Source of the DNA: Rhizobiales bacterium 62-47
GTDB taxonomy: Bacteria > Pseudomonadota > Alphaproteobacteria > Rhizobiales > Xanthobacteraceae
NCBI GenBank assembly: GCA_001899255.1
Contig: MKVX01000018.1
Coordinates: 621,150-685,149, forward strand
Direction of reading: 5' to 3'
Length of the DNA: 64,000 nucleotides
The position numbers and the translations under genes are program-made. This document shows, one piece after another, positions 55,942 through 64,000 of this stretch. Under the pieces are notes generated by a model. It searched no databases. It was not told where the DNA came from and saw only the letters and a list, made by a program, of their open reading frames with translations. Positions within the stretch are counted from its first letter, which is position 1. Every line of letters starts with the position of its first letter.

Positions 55942-56343
55942 CGCAAGTACCCAACGGCCGATTAGTCGAATGCCGATGCGATACTGTGGCTCAACCGAAG
56001 TCGACTACAGGGGTGCGTTCGACATCCGTCAAAAAAGGTAATCCCGGGCGCGCGGAAGTTCCAGTGCGCAGGTTGCAACACCGATATCTAAAATCGTCGC
56101 AATTGGCGCCGTGCGCTCACTGCATACTTCCATTCGCAGCGCAATAAGTTTACGGATGTCCCGTTGGCCGGCCGCTCCGATGATCCGTCCCCCGGATCGT
56201 ACTTCACGAGAAGTTTGGTCGGAAATCACGTTGGAAACATGGTCTCCTGATCTCCCTTCACGCGGGATTCGCTTCGAATCGTGCAAAGAGATGGGCGGAC
56301 GAGGCCGACGGTGTGTTGGCAATTCGATTTCTGGAGGTTGGGT
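55942..56343. other. Divergent intergenic region between cfa and the cytochrome-like gene
   Basis: About 400 bp. A 97-codon minus-strand frame (56029-56322) and a 79-codon plus-strand frame overlap here, but neither has a good ribosome-binding site or a recognisable domain, so I do not call them. The region probably holds the promoters of both flanking genes; no clear -35/-10 could be fixed. Confidence 0.4.
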
Positions 56344-57285
56344 ATGTTAGGCCGGGCGCTCAGTTTAGCGGCGGTGGGTTTTTTGGCTGGCTGTTTGACC
56401 GCGCTTCCGGTGCGGGCGCAGAACCTTGAAGCCGGGAAAAGCCCGTCGCAAATTTTCTCCGGTGCATGCGCGGCTTGTCACAAGAGCCCGCGCGGCTTGA
56501 TCAAGACGGTTGCTCCCGGCTCGCTGCCCGGCTTTCTGCGCCAGCACTACACCACGAGCGGCGACATGGCTTCGTCGCTGAGCGCCTATCTGATTTCCAA
56601 CGGTGGAATCGACAAGCGCTATGGCGCGGCCCCACCTCCGGCGCGCGAGGCCAAGCCGGCGCCGCAGCCAGCCGCCACGGCGCCGTCATGGTGGCGCCGC
56701 TCCGCCGAACCGCCGCCGGCCGAGGCTGCCCGCGAGGAGCAGCCGGCGCGGCAGGGTCGCAACGCCAGGCGGCGCGCAAAGCAGGAGCAGGCGCAGTCGC
56801 CCGAAAACGCCAATCCAGCCGCCGATGTCTCGCAGCAGGAGCAACAGGGGCGCAAATCCAGCCGCAAGTCGCGGCACAGCAAGAAGGGCAAGCCCGAAGC
56901 CGCAAAGGACGAGTCGCGCCAGAACGAAGCACCCAAGGCGGGTAGCGAAGGCGTGAAATCGGACAGCGTCAACTCGGACAGCAAGACCGATTCCGCGAAG
57001 CCGGAGGCTGCAAAGCCCGAGTCCAAGCCGGAAGCTCCGAAGGCGGACGCATCGAAGTCCGAAGCTGTGAAGGACGATGCCGCCAAGGTCGCCGTGCCGC
57101 CAAAGGCCGATCCGGAGCCCGCTGCCGCAGCGGCGCCAAAGGCCAGCGACTCCACTTCGTCCGAGCCCAAGGCGTCCGAGTCCAAGGCGTCCGAACCGAA
57201 GCCGGCGGAGACCAAGCCTGCGGAGACCAATCCTGCGGACACACCGGCTGCCGCTGCTCCGGCAACGGACGGCGACAAGAAATAG
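56344..57285 (+). CDS. c-type-cytochrome-like protein with long low-complexity tail
   Basis: A 313-residue protein: signal peptide (MLGRALSLAAVGFLAGCLTALPVRA), then a small domain with one CxxCH heme motif (GACAACHKSP, C42-H46) and a helix containing GDMASSLSAYLISNGG, where M could be a distal heme ligand. From about residue 95 it is almost entirely low complexity: Pro/Ala, then Lys/Glu/Ser/Ala repeats (KPEAAKPESKPEAPK). The heme domain is shorter than classical class I cytochrome c. The tail could span the periplasm or bind the cell wall. The ATG at 56344 has GGAGG upstream. Role unknown. Confidence 0.75.
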   Translation: MLGRALSLAAVGFLAGCLTALPVRAQNLEAGKSPSQIFSGACAACHKSPRGLIKTVAPGSLPGFLRQHYTTSGDMASSLSAYLISNGGIDKRYGAAPPPAREAKPAPQPAATAPSWWRRSAEPPPAEAAREEQPARQGRNARRRAKQEQAQSPENANPAADVSQQEQQGRKSSRKSRHSKKGKPEAAKDESRQNEAPKAGSEGVKSDSVNSDSKTDSAKPEAAKPESKPEAPKADASKSEAVKDDAAKVAVPPKADPEPAAAAAPKASDSTSSEPKASESKASEPKPAETKPAETNPADTPAAAAPATDGDKK

Positions 57286-57313
57286 CGTCTGCTATCAACG
57301 TGCCGACCAAACA

Positions 57314-57342
57314 AAAAGCCCGGCTGATCCAGCCGGGCTTTT
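57314..57342. terminator. Strong bidirectional terminator
   Basis: AAAAGCCCGGCTG, loop ATC, CAGCCGGGCTTTT: a 13-bp perfect stem with A-tract and T-tract, between two convergent genes (the cytochrome-like gene and rplI). A textbook Rho-independent terminator in both directions. Confidence 0.9.
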
Positions 57343-57366
57343 CGCATTTGGAAGAGGCTGCGAGGC

Positions 57367-57972
57367 TTACTTCTCGGTCGCGGCTTCGCTCTGAGCGGGC
57401 TCGACCTCGTCGTGCTGCGCTTCCGGATCGAAGAACTCGCCGGCGGCGGCAATCGCCTCGGCGGCAGCATCGATGTCGTCCTGACGGGTGCTGATGTCTT
57501 CGCCGCGATTGATGCGCTCGGCTTCATCGGCGCTGCGGGCCACGGTGACGGTCACGCCAACCTCGACCTCCGGATGAACGGCGATCGACACGCCATGCTG
57601 ACCGATGGTCTTGATCGGATGGTCGAGCAGCACCTGGCTGCGGCTGATGGTGACGCCATCGCTTTCGAACGATGCGATGATGTCGCGCACCGACACCGAG
57701 CCGAACAGCTGACCGGTTTCCGACGCCTGACGCAGGATGACGACGTTGCGGCCGTCGATCTTCTCGGCAACCTTGGTGGCTTCGCCCTTGGCCTTGAGGT
57801 TGCGGGCTTCGAGGTCGGCCTTCATGCCTTCGTATTTGGCGCGGTTATCCGAAGTCGCGCGCAACGCCTTGTTACGCGGCAGCAGGAAGTTGCGGGCAAA
57901 TCCGTCCTTGACGCGGACGACGTCGCCCATCTGGCCAAGCTTGGCAACGCGTTCGAGCAAAATGACTTCCAT
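57367..57972 (-). CDS. rplI: 50S ribosomal protein L9
   Basis: A 201-residue L9. The N-terminal domain is canonical: [32 protein letters not shown], followed by the long connecting helix and C-terminal domain ([13 protein letters not shown]...[30 protein letters not shown]). Compared with about 150 residues in E. coli, it has an acidic C-terminal extension ([32 protein letters not shown]) that is common in Rhizobiales. Last gene of rpsF-rpsR-DUF2232-rplI. Confidence 0.96.
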   Translation of the reverse strand: MEVILLERVAKLGQMGDVVRVKDGFARNFLLPRNKALRATSDNRAKYEGMKADLEARNLKAKGEATKVAEKIDGRNVVILRQASETGQLFGSVSVRDIIASFESDGVTISRSQVLLDHPIKTIGQHGVSIAVHPEVEVGVTVTVARSADEAERINRGEDISTRQDDIDAAAEAIAAAGEFFDPEAQHDEVEPAQSEAATEK

Positions 57973-58031
57973 GTTCGATCTCCTTGATGTGTTGAGTGAA
58001 ATGCAGAGTGGGTGAGTTGAAGAAACGATAG

Positions 58032-59063
58032 TCAGGACACGGGGGCAGGCGGCGGCCTCCGTTGCTGATAGCGTTGACGAATGTTGAGAAAGGCATCGGC
58101 GAGGCCAAGGCTGACCATGGCCAGGATCGGCCAGCCGAACACCATCACCGCGGCGTATGCCGTGCAGAGCAGCAGCATGCGGCCCCTCATGGCCTGCGTG
58201 ATTGTATGCAGCACGGCGAAGCCGGTCAGGGCGTAAGCCAGCAGTAATGCGGCACTAACGATCTGTGCGACGATGGCCAGCAGGCCACTCGTAAAGCACA
58301 GGCCCAGCGCGACGCACAGCGCCACCAGCGTCATCGGCGGCAACGTCACGCTACGCAGCAGGGGCCATGGGCGATGCAGCCGTCCGGAGGTCGATGCGAC
58401 ATACGCCGCCAGCCATAGATTGAGCGTCAGCGTCACCGTCGCAATCAGCGCTGCGGCGGCGGGTGCGGCAATCGCCAGCGCGGCAACGAGCTGCGTCGCT
58501 TCCGGGCTCGGCGTGCTGCCGCTCGGTGCGAGCATGATGCGCGTCAGGCCATGACGCAGCGCTTCGGTAATGGCGGGGCCGTCGGTGCCGAGCGTCAGCA
58601 GCGCACCGGTCGTAGTGAGCGTCGCAAACCCGACGATCCACAGCAACAGGCGGCCGAGCGGATACCATTCCATCGCGGTCGCTGGCGCACCGGACGCGAG
58701 CGGAGGCGAAGCTTCATTGGTTGCGACTCGACGTCCGAGCAGCACGAGACGGCCGAGCCAAAAGGCAGGCAACGCGACGGTCAGAACATAGGCGCCGAGA
58801 TAGGGCAGGCCGAAGATCGCCCCGAGGCCAAGCGCGGCAGCAAGACCGCCGACGGCTGCGCTGGTCGCGCCCCAGCCGATCGCGGCGAGCATCAACGGAA
58901 GTGGTGCGAGATAAAACAGCAGCAGTGACATCAGCGCGCCCGAACTGATCGAGGCGAACATCAGCGCCGACGCGCAGCCGGCAGCACCTGCTATGAGCAA
59001 CATTGCGATCATCAGCTGTCCCGCCCCTTTCGAGCGGTTAGAGGTTTGCGAAACCCCAACCAT
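58032..59063 (-). CDS. DUF2232 family multi-pass membrane protein
   Basis: A 343-residue, very hydrophobic protein with about eight helices ([42 protein letters not shown]...). This is the DUF2232 protein that sits between rpsR and rplI in alphaproteobacteria; related YybS-like proteins occupy comparable positions in Firmicutes. It may be a transport or scaffold protein; function not established. The start at 59063 is used; an ATG at 59012 (MIAMLL) would remove a polar leader of 17 residues. Confidence 0.87.
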   Translation of the reverse strand: MVGVSQTSNRSKGAGQLMIAMLLIAGAAGCASALMFASISSGALMSLLLFYLAPLPLMLAAIGWGATSAAVGGLAAALGLGAIFGLPYLGAYVLTVALPAFWLGRLVLLGRRVATNEASPPLASGAPATAMEWYPLGRLLLWIVGFATLTTTGALLTLGTDGPAITEALRHGLTRIMLAPSGSTPSPEATQLVAALAIAAPAAAALIATVTLTLNLWLAAYVASTSGRLHRPWPLLRSVTLPPMTLVALCVALGLCFTSGLLAIVAQIVSAALLLAYALTGFAVLHTITQAMRGRMLLLCTAYAAVMVFGWPILAMVSLGLADAFLNIRQRYQQRRPPPAPVS

Positions 59064-59134
59064 CGGCGTCCGGACGACCCGGAAGCCTTATGAAGTGGAC
59101 GGCCGCGGCGCGTACGCCCCGGCCGTCGAACGCA

Positions 59135-59374
59135 TTAGCGGATTACGTAAGGCAGCAGACCGAGGAAACGCGCGCGCTTGACGGCACGAGCGAGTTCACG
59201 TTGCTTCTTGGCGGAAACGGCAGTGATGCGGCTCGGCACGATCTTGCCGCGCTCGGAGACGTAACGCATCAACAGCTTGGAATCCTTGTAGTCGATCTTC
59301 GGCGCATTCGCACCCGTGAACGGGCAGGATTTGCGACGGCGGAAAAACGGACGGCGGGCGCCTGCGTCAGCCAT
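59135..59374 (-). CDS. rpsR: 30S ribosomal protein S18
   Basis: A 79-residue S18: [71 protein letters not shown], complete and typical. It lies 5 bp after rpsF, with which S18 forms a heterodimer in the 30S platform. Confidence 0.97.
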   Translation of the reverse strand: MADAGARRPFFRRRKSCPFTGANAPKIDYKDSKLLMRYVSERGKIVPSRITAVSAKKQRELARAVKRARFLGLLPYVIR

Positions 59375-59379
59375 GTTGA

Positions 59380-59838
59380 TTACTCCTCGGTCGCTGCGGT
59401 TGCTTCGGCGTCTTCACGCGGGCGGCGCGGGCCACGATCGCGGTCGCCACGGAAGCCACCGCCTTCGCGGTCGCCACGGAATCCGCCGCCACGGTCGTCG
59501 CGATCACGATCGCGATCGGCCTTGCGCATCATCGCCGACGGGCCTTCCTCGTGCTCTTCGACGCGGACGGTGAGATAACGGATGACGTCTTCGTTGATGC
59601 GCTCCTGACGCTCGATCTCGGCAACCACTGCCGACGGACCGTCGATGTTGAGCAGCACGAAGTGCGCCTTGCGATTCTTGTTCATGCGGTAGGTGAGTGA
59701 GCGCACGCCCCAGTTCTCAGTCTTGGTCACTTTGCCGCCGAGACCGGAGATGACACCGGTGATCTGCGTGGTCAGTTCCTCGACCTGCTGGGCGCTCGCG
59801 TCCTGACGCGCGAGAAAAACATGCTCATAAAGAGGCAT
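59380..59838 (-). CDS. rpsF: 30S ribosomal protein S6
   Basis: A 152-residue S6. The first ~95 residues are standard ([26 protein letters not shown]...[23 protein letters not shown]). The remainder is an Arg/Gly/Asp-rich tail ([34 protein letters not shown]) with repeated GGGFRGDR units, as in many Rhizobiales. Its ribosome-binding site is locked in a long stem in the mRNA leader. Confidence 0.96.
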   Translation of the reverse strand: MPLYEHVFLARQDASAQQVEELTTQITGVISGLGGKVTKTENWGVRSLTYRMNKNRKAHFVLLNIDGPSAVVAEIERQERINEDVIRYLTVRVEEHEEGPSAMMRKADRDRDRDDRGGGFRGDREGGGFRGDRDRGPRRPREDAEATAATEE

Positions 59839-59841
59839 GGA

Positions 59842-59904
59842 AGTCCTTTCCTAGTGTTGGCGCGGTTCCCGGCGGCAAGCCCCTCGAACCCTCCGGAAAG
59901 GACT
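59842..59904 (-). promoter_or_regulatory. Structured rpsF leader sequestering the ribosome-binding site (candidate S6:S18 element)
   Basis: On the minus strand AGTCCTTTCC (59904-59895) pairs perfectly with GGAAAGGACT (59851-59842), a 10-bp stem that buries the AGGA ribosome-binding site just before the rpsF ATG (59838). The 43-nt loop holds an inner GGTTC/GAACC stem capped by a GGGGC...GCCGCCGG region. S6-S18 leaders in other phyla use a GC-rich, CCG-containing hairpin for autoregulation; this fits in location and style. Assignment to that Rfam class is not verified. Confidence 0.55.
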
Positions 59905-60030
59905 CGAACGCTCAGAAGGCGGAAGCACGGGACGACGGACCGATTGGTCCTGCCGCATCAAATTCGCCAGAAAGGAGAAATTGCTGAGACCGTCCGTTCA
60001 GCTCCCGGCCGGGATCCACGGATGGCGCGG

Positions 60031-60058
60031 GTTATACGGCTTTTTCCCGTATTGGCAA
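60031..60058 (-). promoter_or_regulatory. Promoter for the rpsF operon
   Basis: TTGCCA (60058-60053), 16-nt spacer, TATAAC (60036-60031) on the minus strand. Good matches to -35 and -10. It would give a leader of about 190 nt ahead of rpsF, long enough to hold the structured element. The region 59839-60180 otherwise carries no gene and separates rpsF from divergent fabD. Confidence 0.6.
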
Positions 60059-60180
60059 GCAAAAGTGGTGCGGAACAGGGGTGTTCGGGCCGATTCCGGA
60101 GGTTGGCGGAAGTCGCCTGCTTGACACAATGGCTGCCTGCGGTGTCTTACGGCGCAACTTCAGGATTTTCAGGGGCGCAA

Positions 60181-61140
60181 ATGACCGCAGCATTTACCTT
60201 TCCGGGGCAGGGTTCCCAGACGGTCGGCATGGGCAAGGCGCTGGCGGATGCCTTTCCGGTAGCTCGCGCGGTATTCGACGAAGTCGACTCAGCCCTCGGC
60301 GAGAAGCTCAGTGCCACTATCTGGGAAGGTCCGGCGGAGACCCTGCAACTGACGGAAAACGCCCAGCCGGCGCTGATGGCGGTCTCTCTGGCGACGCTGC
60401 GGGTGCTGGAAGCGGAAGCCGGGGTTTCGGTGGCCCGGGACGCGGCCTTCGTCGCCGGTCATTCGCTCGGCGAATACTCGGCGCTGGCGGCAGCCGGCAG
60501 CTTCACCGTCAGCGATACCGCCCGGTTGCTGCGGACCCGCGGCCTTGCCATGCAAAAGGCCGTGCCGGTGGGCGCCGGGGCCATGGCGGCGCTGCTCGGT
60601 CTGGATTACGAGGCGGCAGTCGCAGTTGCCCAGGAAGCCGCCCAGAACGAGGTCTGCCAGGCCGCCAACGACAATGGCGGTGGCCAGGTGGTGGTTTCCG
60701 GCGACAAGGCGGCGGTCGAGCGGGCCATCGAGATTGCCAAGAGTAAGGGCGCCAAGCGAGCCATGCTGCTGCCGGTCTCCGCACCATTCCATTGCCGGCT
60801 GATGCAGCCTGCCGCCGATGCCATGGCCAAGGCGCTCGCCGAGGTAACGATCAAGGCCCCGGCCGCACCACTGGTCTCCAATGTGCTGGCGGCACCGATT
60901 ACCGATCCGGACGAGATTCGCCGCCGGCTGGTGGAGCAGGTTACCGGCACCGTGCGCTGGCGCGAGTCGGTGGCCTACATGGCCGGCCAAGGGGTCACGC
61001 GTTTCCTCGAAATCGGCGCCGGCAAGGTGCTCAGCGGTCTGGTCAAGCGTATCGCCGAAGGCGCCGTTGGCGTTTCGGTCGGTGGCCCGAACGACATCAC
61101 CGCCGCCAAGGATGCGATTGCGGCGGCACATTCGACATAA
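60181..61140 (+). CDS. fabD: Malonyl-CoA:ACP transacylase FabD
   Basis: A 319-residue transferase that loads malonate onto ACP. Active serine S95 is in GHSLGEYS; the catalytic His is in SAPFHCRLM (about 203-204); the N-terminal FPGQGSQTVGMG and a conserved Arg follow the family. The ATG at 60181 gives the typical MTAAFTFPGQGSQ start; the open frame extends to 59821. First gene of fabD-fabG-acpP-fabF. Confidence 0.96.
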   Translation: MTAAFTFPGQGSQTVGMGKALADAFPVARAVFDEVDSALGEKLSATIWEGPAETLQLTENAQPALMAVSLATLRVLEAEAGVSVARDAAFVAGHSLGEYSALAAAGSFTVSDTARLLRTRGLAMQKAVPVGAGAMAALLGLDYEAAVAVAQEAAQNEVCQAANDNGGGQVVVSGDKAAVERAIEIAKSKGAKRAMLLPVSAPFHCRLMQPAADAMAKALAEVTIKAPAAPLVSNVLAAPITDPDEIRRRLVEQVTGTVRWRESVAYMAGQGVTRFLEIGAGKVLSGLVKRIAEGAVGVSVGGPNDITAAKDAIAAAHST

Positions 61141-61208
61141 TCGCTTATCCCCCTGTAACCGGGACCCGCATCGCGGGCTGGATATGCGCCAACTATCGGG
61201 AGTTTTCG

Positions 61209-61946
61209 ATGTTTGATCTGACAGGACGAACCGCGCTTGTGACCGGCGCAACGGGCGGCATCGGCGGTGCGATCGCTAAAGCGCTTCACGCCCAGGGCGC
61301 GACGGTGGCGATTTCGGGCACGCGGCGCGACGCGCTCGAGAAGCTGGCCGCCGAGCTTGGCGACCGCGTTCACGTTCTGCCGTGCAATCTTTCGGATTCC
61401 GCCGAAGTGGAGGCGCTGGTACCGGCTGCCGAAAAGGCAATGGGCCAGGTGGATATTCTGGTCGCCAATGCGGGCATCACGCGGGACAATCTGTTCGTGC
61501 AGCTACGCGACGAGGATTGGGACGACGTCATCAAGATCAATCTGACTGCGACCTTTCGTCTGGCGCGCGCCGCCACCAAGCTGATGATGCGAAAGCGGTT
61601 CGGTCGCATCATCGCCATCACCTCGGTGGTCGGTGTGACCGGTAATCCCGGGCAGGGCAATTACACGGCGTCGAAGGCCGGACTGATCGGCATGATCAAG
61701 ACGCTCGGCGCGGAATATGCCAAGCGCGGCGTGACCGCCAACTGCATCGCACCGGGTTTTATCGCCACGCCGATGACCGATGTCCTCAATGAAAAACAAC
61801 GCGAAACAGTGCTGTCTAAGGTTCCCGCGGCACGGCTGGGTACGCCCGAGGATATCGCCGCGGCTGCAGTTTATCTGAGCTCGAACGAGGCGGGCTACGT
61901 CACCGGGCAAACGATTCACGTCAATGGCGGAATGGCTATGATTTGA
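61209..61946 (+). CDS. fabG: 3-oxoacyl-ACP reductase FabG
   Basis: A 245-residue SDR that reduces beta-ketoacyl-ACP with NADPH in fatty acid synthesis. Cofactor motif TGATGGIG is at 12-19, NAGITRDN near 86-93, and the catalytic triad Ser (ITSVVG), Tyr152 and Lys156 (NYTASKAG). The GTRRDALEKL segment supplies the arginine for NADPH. 68 bp separate it from fabD. Confidence 0.96.
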   Translation: MFDLTGRTALVTGATGGIGGAIAKALHAQGATVAISGTRRDALEKLAAELGDRVHVLPCNLSDSAEVEALVPAAEKAMGQVDILVANAGITRDNLFVQLRDEDWDDVIKINLTATFRLARAATKLMMRKRFGRIIAITSVVGVTGNPGQGNYTASKAGLIGMIKTLGAEYAKRGVTANCIAPGFIATPMTDVLNEKQRETVLSKVPAARLGTPEDIAAAAVYLSSNEAGYVTGQTIHVNGGMAMI

Positions 61947-62247
61947 AGCATCTGCGGCGCGGGCGGCGCAAAACGGGGCCGGGACTTGGCCGGCCTTGGC
62001 TTATAGTCAAGGCTGGGGAAGTATGGTAACCGAACCTCCGCCCGGTAGGCAAAGAACGCCATTGCAGGATTTTGAATCCCTGTATATTGGCGTTGCCAAG
62101 CCTGCCGCAGTTGTGCGGTATCTTCGCCAATCGGGGCGGAGGCTATCGACACAGCTCGCAGCTGCGGCAGGATACAACATAGACGCATCACGACGGCTCG
62201 TATCATCTTGCGGTCGGGTCAAAATTGAACAAGCACGAGGTTGAATG
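61947..62247. other. fabG-acpP intergenic region
   Basis: 301 bp with no gene I accept; an 82-codon frame (61996-62244) looks like chance. An imperfect GCCTTG/CAAGGC inverted repeat near 62004-62023 follows fabG and may be a weak terminator. TTGCAG (62062-62067) and TATATT (62083-62088) with 15-nt spacing could be a separate acpP promoter, which would explain strong acpP expression relative to fabG. Confidence 0.4.
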
Positions 62248-62487
62248 ATGAGCGAGATTGGCGAGCGAGTTAAGAAGATCGTGGTGGAACACCTGGGTGT
62301 CGAGCCAGAGAAGGTGGTCGACAATGCCAGCTTCATCGACGATCTCGGCGCTGACAGCCTTGATACTGTCGAACTCGTGATGGCGTTCGAAGAAGAATTC
62401 GGTTGTGAGATTCCGGACGATGCCGCGGAAACCATTCTGACCGTCGGCGATGCCACCAAGTTTCTTGAAAAGAACGCGAAAAGCTGA
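62248..62487 (+). CDS. acpP: Acyl carrier protein
   Basis: A 79-residue acidic four-helix carrier. The phosphopantetheine attachment serine is S37 in [12 protein letters not shown]; the rest ([27 protein letters not shown]..., [20 protein letters not shown]) is typical of the housekeeping AcpP. Two ATGs lie in tandem at 62245 and 62248; GAGG just upstream fits the second. Confidence 0.97.
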   Translation: MSEIGERVKKIVVEHLGVEPEKVVDNASFIDDLGADSLDTVELVMAFEEEFGCEIPDDAAETILTVGDATKFLEKNAKS

Positions 62488-62672
62488 CGCCTGAGTGGTC
62501 CAAATTCTCCAATATTCGTGCTTGTCTTCAGCAAGCTAAGCGAATGTTTGAAACGAAAGGCCACGAACGGACTTAGGTTGTTTGTGGACTCTCTTGGATT
62601 TGGACCGCGCTTGGTAGATTCGTAGCCAAGGGGTTACGAATGTCAGATCCGTTCCACTAGACGACTACGTAT

Positions 62673-62709
62673 AAGCCGGTGGAGCCGCCGCTCAGCGTTC
62701 CTCCGGCTT
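62673..62709 (+). terminator. Possible attenuator hairpin between acpP and fabF
   Basis: AAGCCGG (62673-62679) pairs with CCGGCTT (62703-62709) around a 23-nt loop, followed by CTTGTTG. The arms are short and the loop long, so it could only cause partial termination. The rest of the 262-bp gap has no gene I can see. Confidence 0.35.
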
Positions 62710-62749
62710 CTTGTTGTGAAATGCAAAACAAAAGGCCGGAGGGCTGAAT

Positions 62750-64000
62750 ATGAGACGTGTTGTCGTCACAGGCCTTGGCATGGTTACGCCGCTCGGCTGT
62801 GGCGTCGAGCCCGGCTGGAAACGCATTCTCAATAGCGAGAGCGGTGCCAAGCGGATAGACACGTTCGATGTGTCGGACCTTTCCAGCCAGATCGCCTGCG
62901 TCATTCCGCGGGGCGATGGCAGCGACGGGACCTTCAATGCCGATCAATGGATGGAGCCGAAGGACCAGCGCAAGGTCGACGACTTCATCGTCTTTGCGAT
63001 GTGCGCTGCACGCCAGGCGCTCGATGACGCCAACTGGCATCCGTCCACCGAGGAAGAGCGCTGCGCGACGGGAACCATGATCGGTTCGGGCATCGGCGGC
63101 CTGTCGGGAATCGCCGATGCCGCGGTGCTGGTGAAGGAACGCGGGCCGCGCAAGCTGTCGCCGTTCTTCATTCCCGGGCGCTTGATCAATCTCGCCTCCG
63201 GCTACGTCTCGATCGAGCACGGTCTCAAGGGACCGAACCATTCCGTTGTCACGGCCTGCTCGACCGGCGCCCATGCGATCGGCGATGCGAGCCGTTTGAT
63301 CGCGCTGGGCGACGCCGACGTCATGGTCGCCGGCGGCACCGAGTCGCCGATCAATCGCCTCGCGATGGCCGGGTTCTGCGCACTGCGCGCCCTGTCGACC
63401 GGATTCAACGATGCGCCCGAGAAGGCCTCGCGTCCGTACGACAAGGATCGCGACGGTTTTGTGATGGGCGAGGGCGCCGGCATCGTGGTGCTGGAGGAAT
63501 ACGAGCACGCGAAGAAGCGGGGCGCGAAGATTTATGCCGAAGTGGTGGGTTACGGCCTGTCCGGCGATGCCAACCACATCACGGCGCCGTCACCCGACGG
63601 CGATGGCGCCTATCGTTGCATGAGTGCGGCGATGAAGCGTGCCGGTATTAGCGCGGCGGATATCGACTATATCAACGCGCACGGCACTTCGACCCCGCTC
63701 GGCGACGAGATCGAACTGGGTGCAGCGCAGCGTCTGCTGGGTAATGCGGCGTCGAAGGTATCGATGTCGTCCACCAAGTCCTCTACCGGGCATCTGCTCG
63801 GCGCGGCCGGTGCAATCGAAACCATCTTTTGCATCCTCGCGATTCGCGACAATGTCGCGCCGCCGACGATCAATCTCGATACGCCATCGGTGGACACCGC
63901 AATCGATCTCGTGCCGTGGAAAGCGCGCTCGCGCCAGATCGACGTCGCGCTGTCTAATTCGTTTGGATTTGGCGGCACCAATGCGTCAGTGATCGTGCGC
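62750..64000 (+). CDS. fabF: 3-oxoacyl-ACP synthase II FabF (runs off the window)
   Basis: 417 codons are present; the usual length is about 420, so only the last few residues are missing. It condenses malonyl-ACP with acyl-ACP in chain elongation. The Cys-His-His triad is intact: C170 in VTACSTGA, H311 in NAHGTSTPLGD and H348 in KSSTGHLLGAAG. The start at 62750 is preceded by GGAGGG. Confidence 0.96.
   Translation, partial: MRRVVVTGLGMVTPLGCGVEPGWKRILNSESGAKRIDTFDVSDLSSQIACVIPRGDGSDGTFNADQWMEPKDQRKVDDFIVFAMCAARQALDDANWHPSTEEERCATGTMIGSGIGGLSGIADAAVLVKERGPRKLSPFFIPGRLINLASGYVSIEHGLKGPNHSVVTACSTGAHAIGDASRLIALGDADVMVAGGTESPINRLAMAGFCALRALSTGFNDAPEKASRPYDKDRDGFVMGEGAGIVVLEEYEHAKKRGAKIYAEVVGYGLSGDANHITAPSPDGDGAYRCMSAAMKRAGISAADIDYINAHGTSTPLGDEIELGAAQRLLGNAASKVSMSSTKSSTGHLLGAAGAIETIFCILAIRDNVAPPTINLDTPSVDTAIDLVPWKARSRQIDVALSNSFGFGGTNASVIVR

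Noticed and set aside
56029-56322. 97-codon minus-strand frame upstream of the cytochrome-like gene
   Set aside because: No ribosome-binding site, unusual composition and an overlapping frame on the other strand; no family recognised.
61996-62244. 82-codon frame between fabG and acpP
   Set aside because: It ends just before the acpP start and looks like leader sequence read by chance; no protein-like pattern.

Overview
The window is chromosomal DNA from an alphaproteobacterium. It is most likely a Bradyrhizobiaceae-type member of the Rhizobiales/Hyphomicrobiales (Bradyrhizobium, Rhodopseudomonas, Nitrobacter or Afipia relatives). I infer this from the high GC content, the style of the proteins, the intergenic palindromes (GTCATGGCCGG, CCCCGCnnAGGCGGGG and TCATCCTTCGAGG...CCTCAGGATGA types), a liv-type amino-acid ABC operon, NnrU, a form II CoxL-like protein, and the order rpsF-rpsR-DUF2232-rplI near dnaB-alr-radA-cvpA-purF. 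I found no rRNA, tRNA, CRISPR array, transposase or integrase. Nearly all of the window is core housekeeping DNA.

Layout. 1-8 kb: a partial UPF0178 gene, a MaoC-like hot-dog protein, a lone molybdopterin-type dehydrogenase subunit, ppx and rlmE, a periplasmic MBL-fold protein and a DHA2 efflux pump. 8-15.4 kb: guaB, a hypothetical gene, a CurA-type reductase, a MAPEG protein, an RsmB-like rRNA m5C methyltransferase and guaA, all on the plus strand, so both GMP-synthesis enzymes lie in one run. 15.4-19.1 kb: a 3.6-kb segment bounded by two copies of the guaA 3' end. It carries a P2-type (Ca2+-type) ATPase behind an FNR/FixK-like site and a truncated cation antiporter, and I read it as a decayed genomic island. 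19.2-25.2 kb: a GST, an ArsC-like protein and livG-livF-SBP-livH-livM. 25.5-29.5 kb: a DUF47-pit phosphate operon, a guanidine-II (mini-ykkC) riboswitch with its sugE/gdx exporter, and divergent prfC. 29.5-35 kb: small secreted proteins, an SRPBCC protein, NnrU, cysK and a winged-helix/hydrolase fusion. 35-40 kb: panB, a YfgM-like protein, a lipoprotein, der and an MFS pump. 40-46 kb: a secreted class II aldolase, an orphan Liv-type SBP, a DUF2147 protein, an NHL propeller, an SDR, a GNAT and a methyltransferase. 46-54 kb, minus strand: purF, cvpA, radA, a TauE-like protein, alr and dnaB. 54-57 kb: small proteins, cfa and a c-type-cytochrome-like protein. 57-60 kb: rplI, DUF2232, rpsR and rpsF with a structured leader. 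60-64 kb: fabD, fabG, acpP and fabF (the last running off the right edge).

The most informative non-coding observations are: the duplicated guaA terminus, which defines an integrated element; the two ACGR-loop hairpins upstream of sugE; a 10-bp stem that sequesters the rpsF ribosome-binding site (candidate S6:S18 autoregulatory leader); two FNR/CRP-family palindromes; and a chain of tiny overlapping ORFs ahead of panB. I found no multi-gene system that looks wholly new. The most unusual proteins are the OmpR/CadC-like winged helix fused to an alpha/beta hydrolase and the c-type-cytochrome-like protein with a long low-complexity tail.
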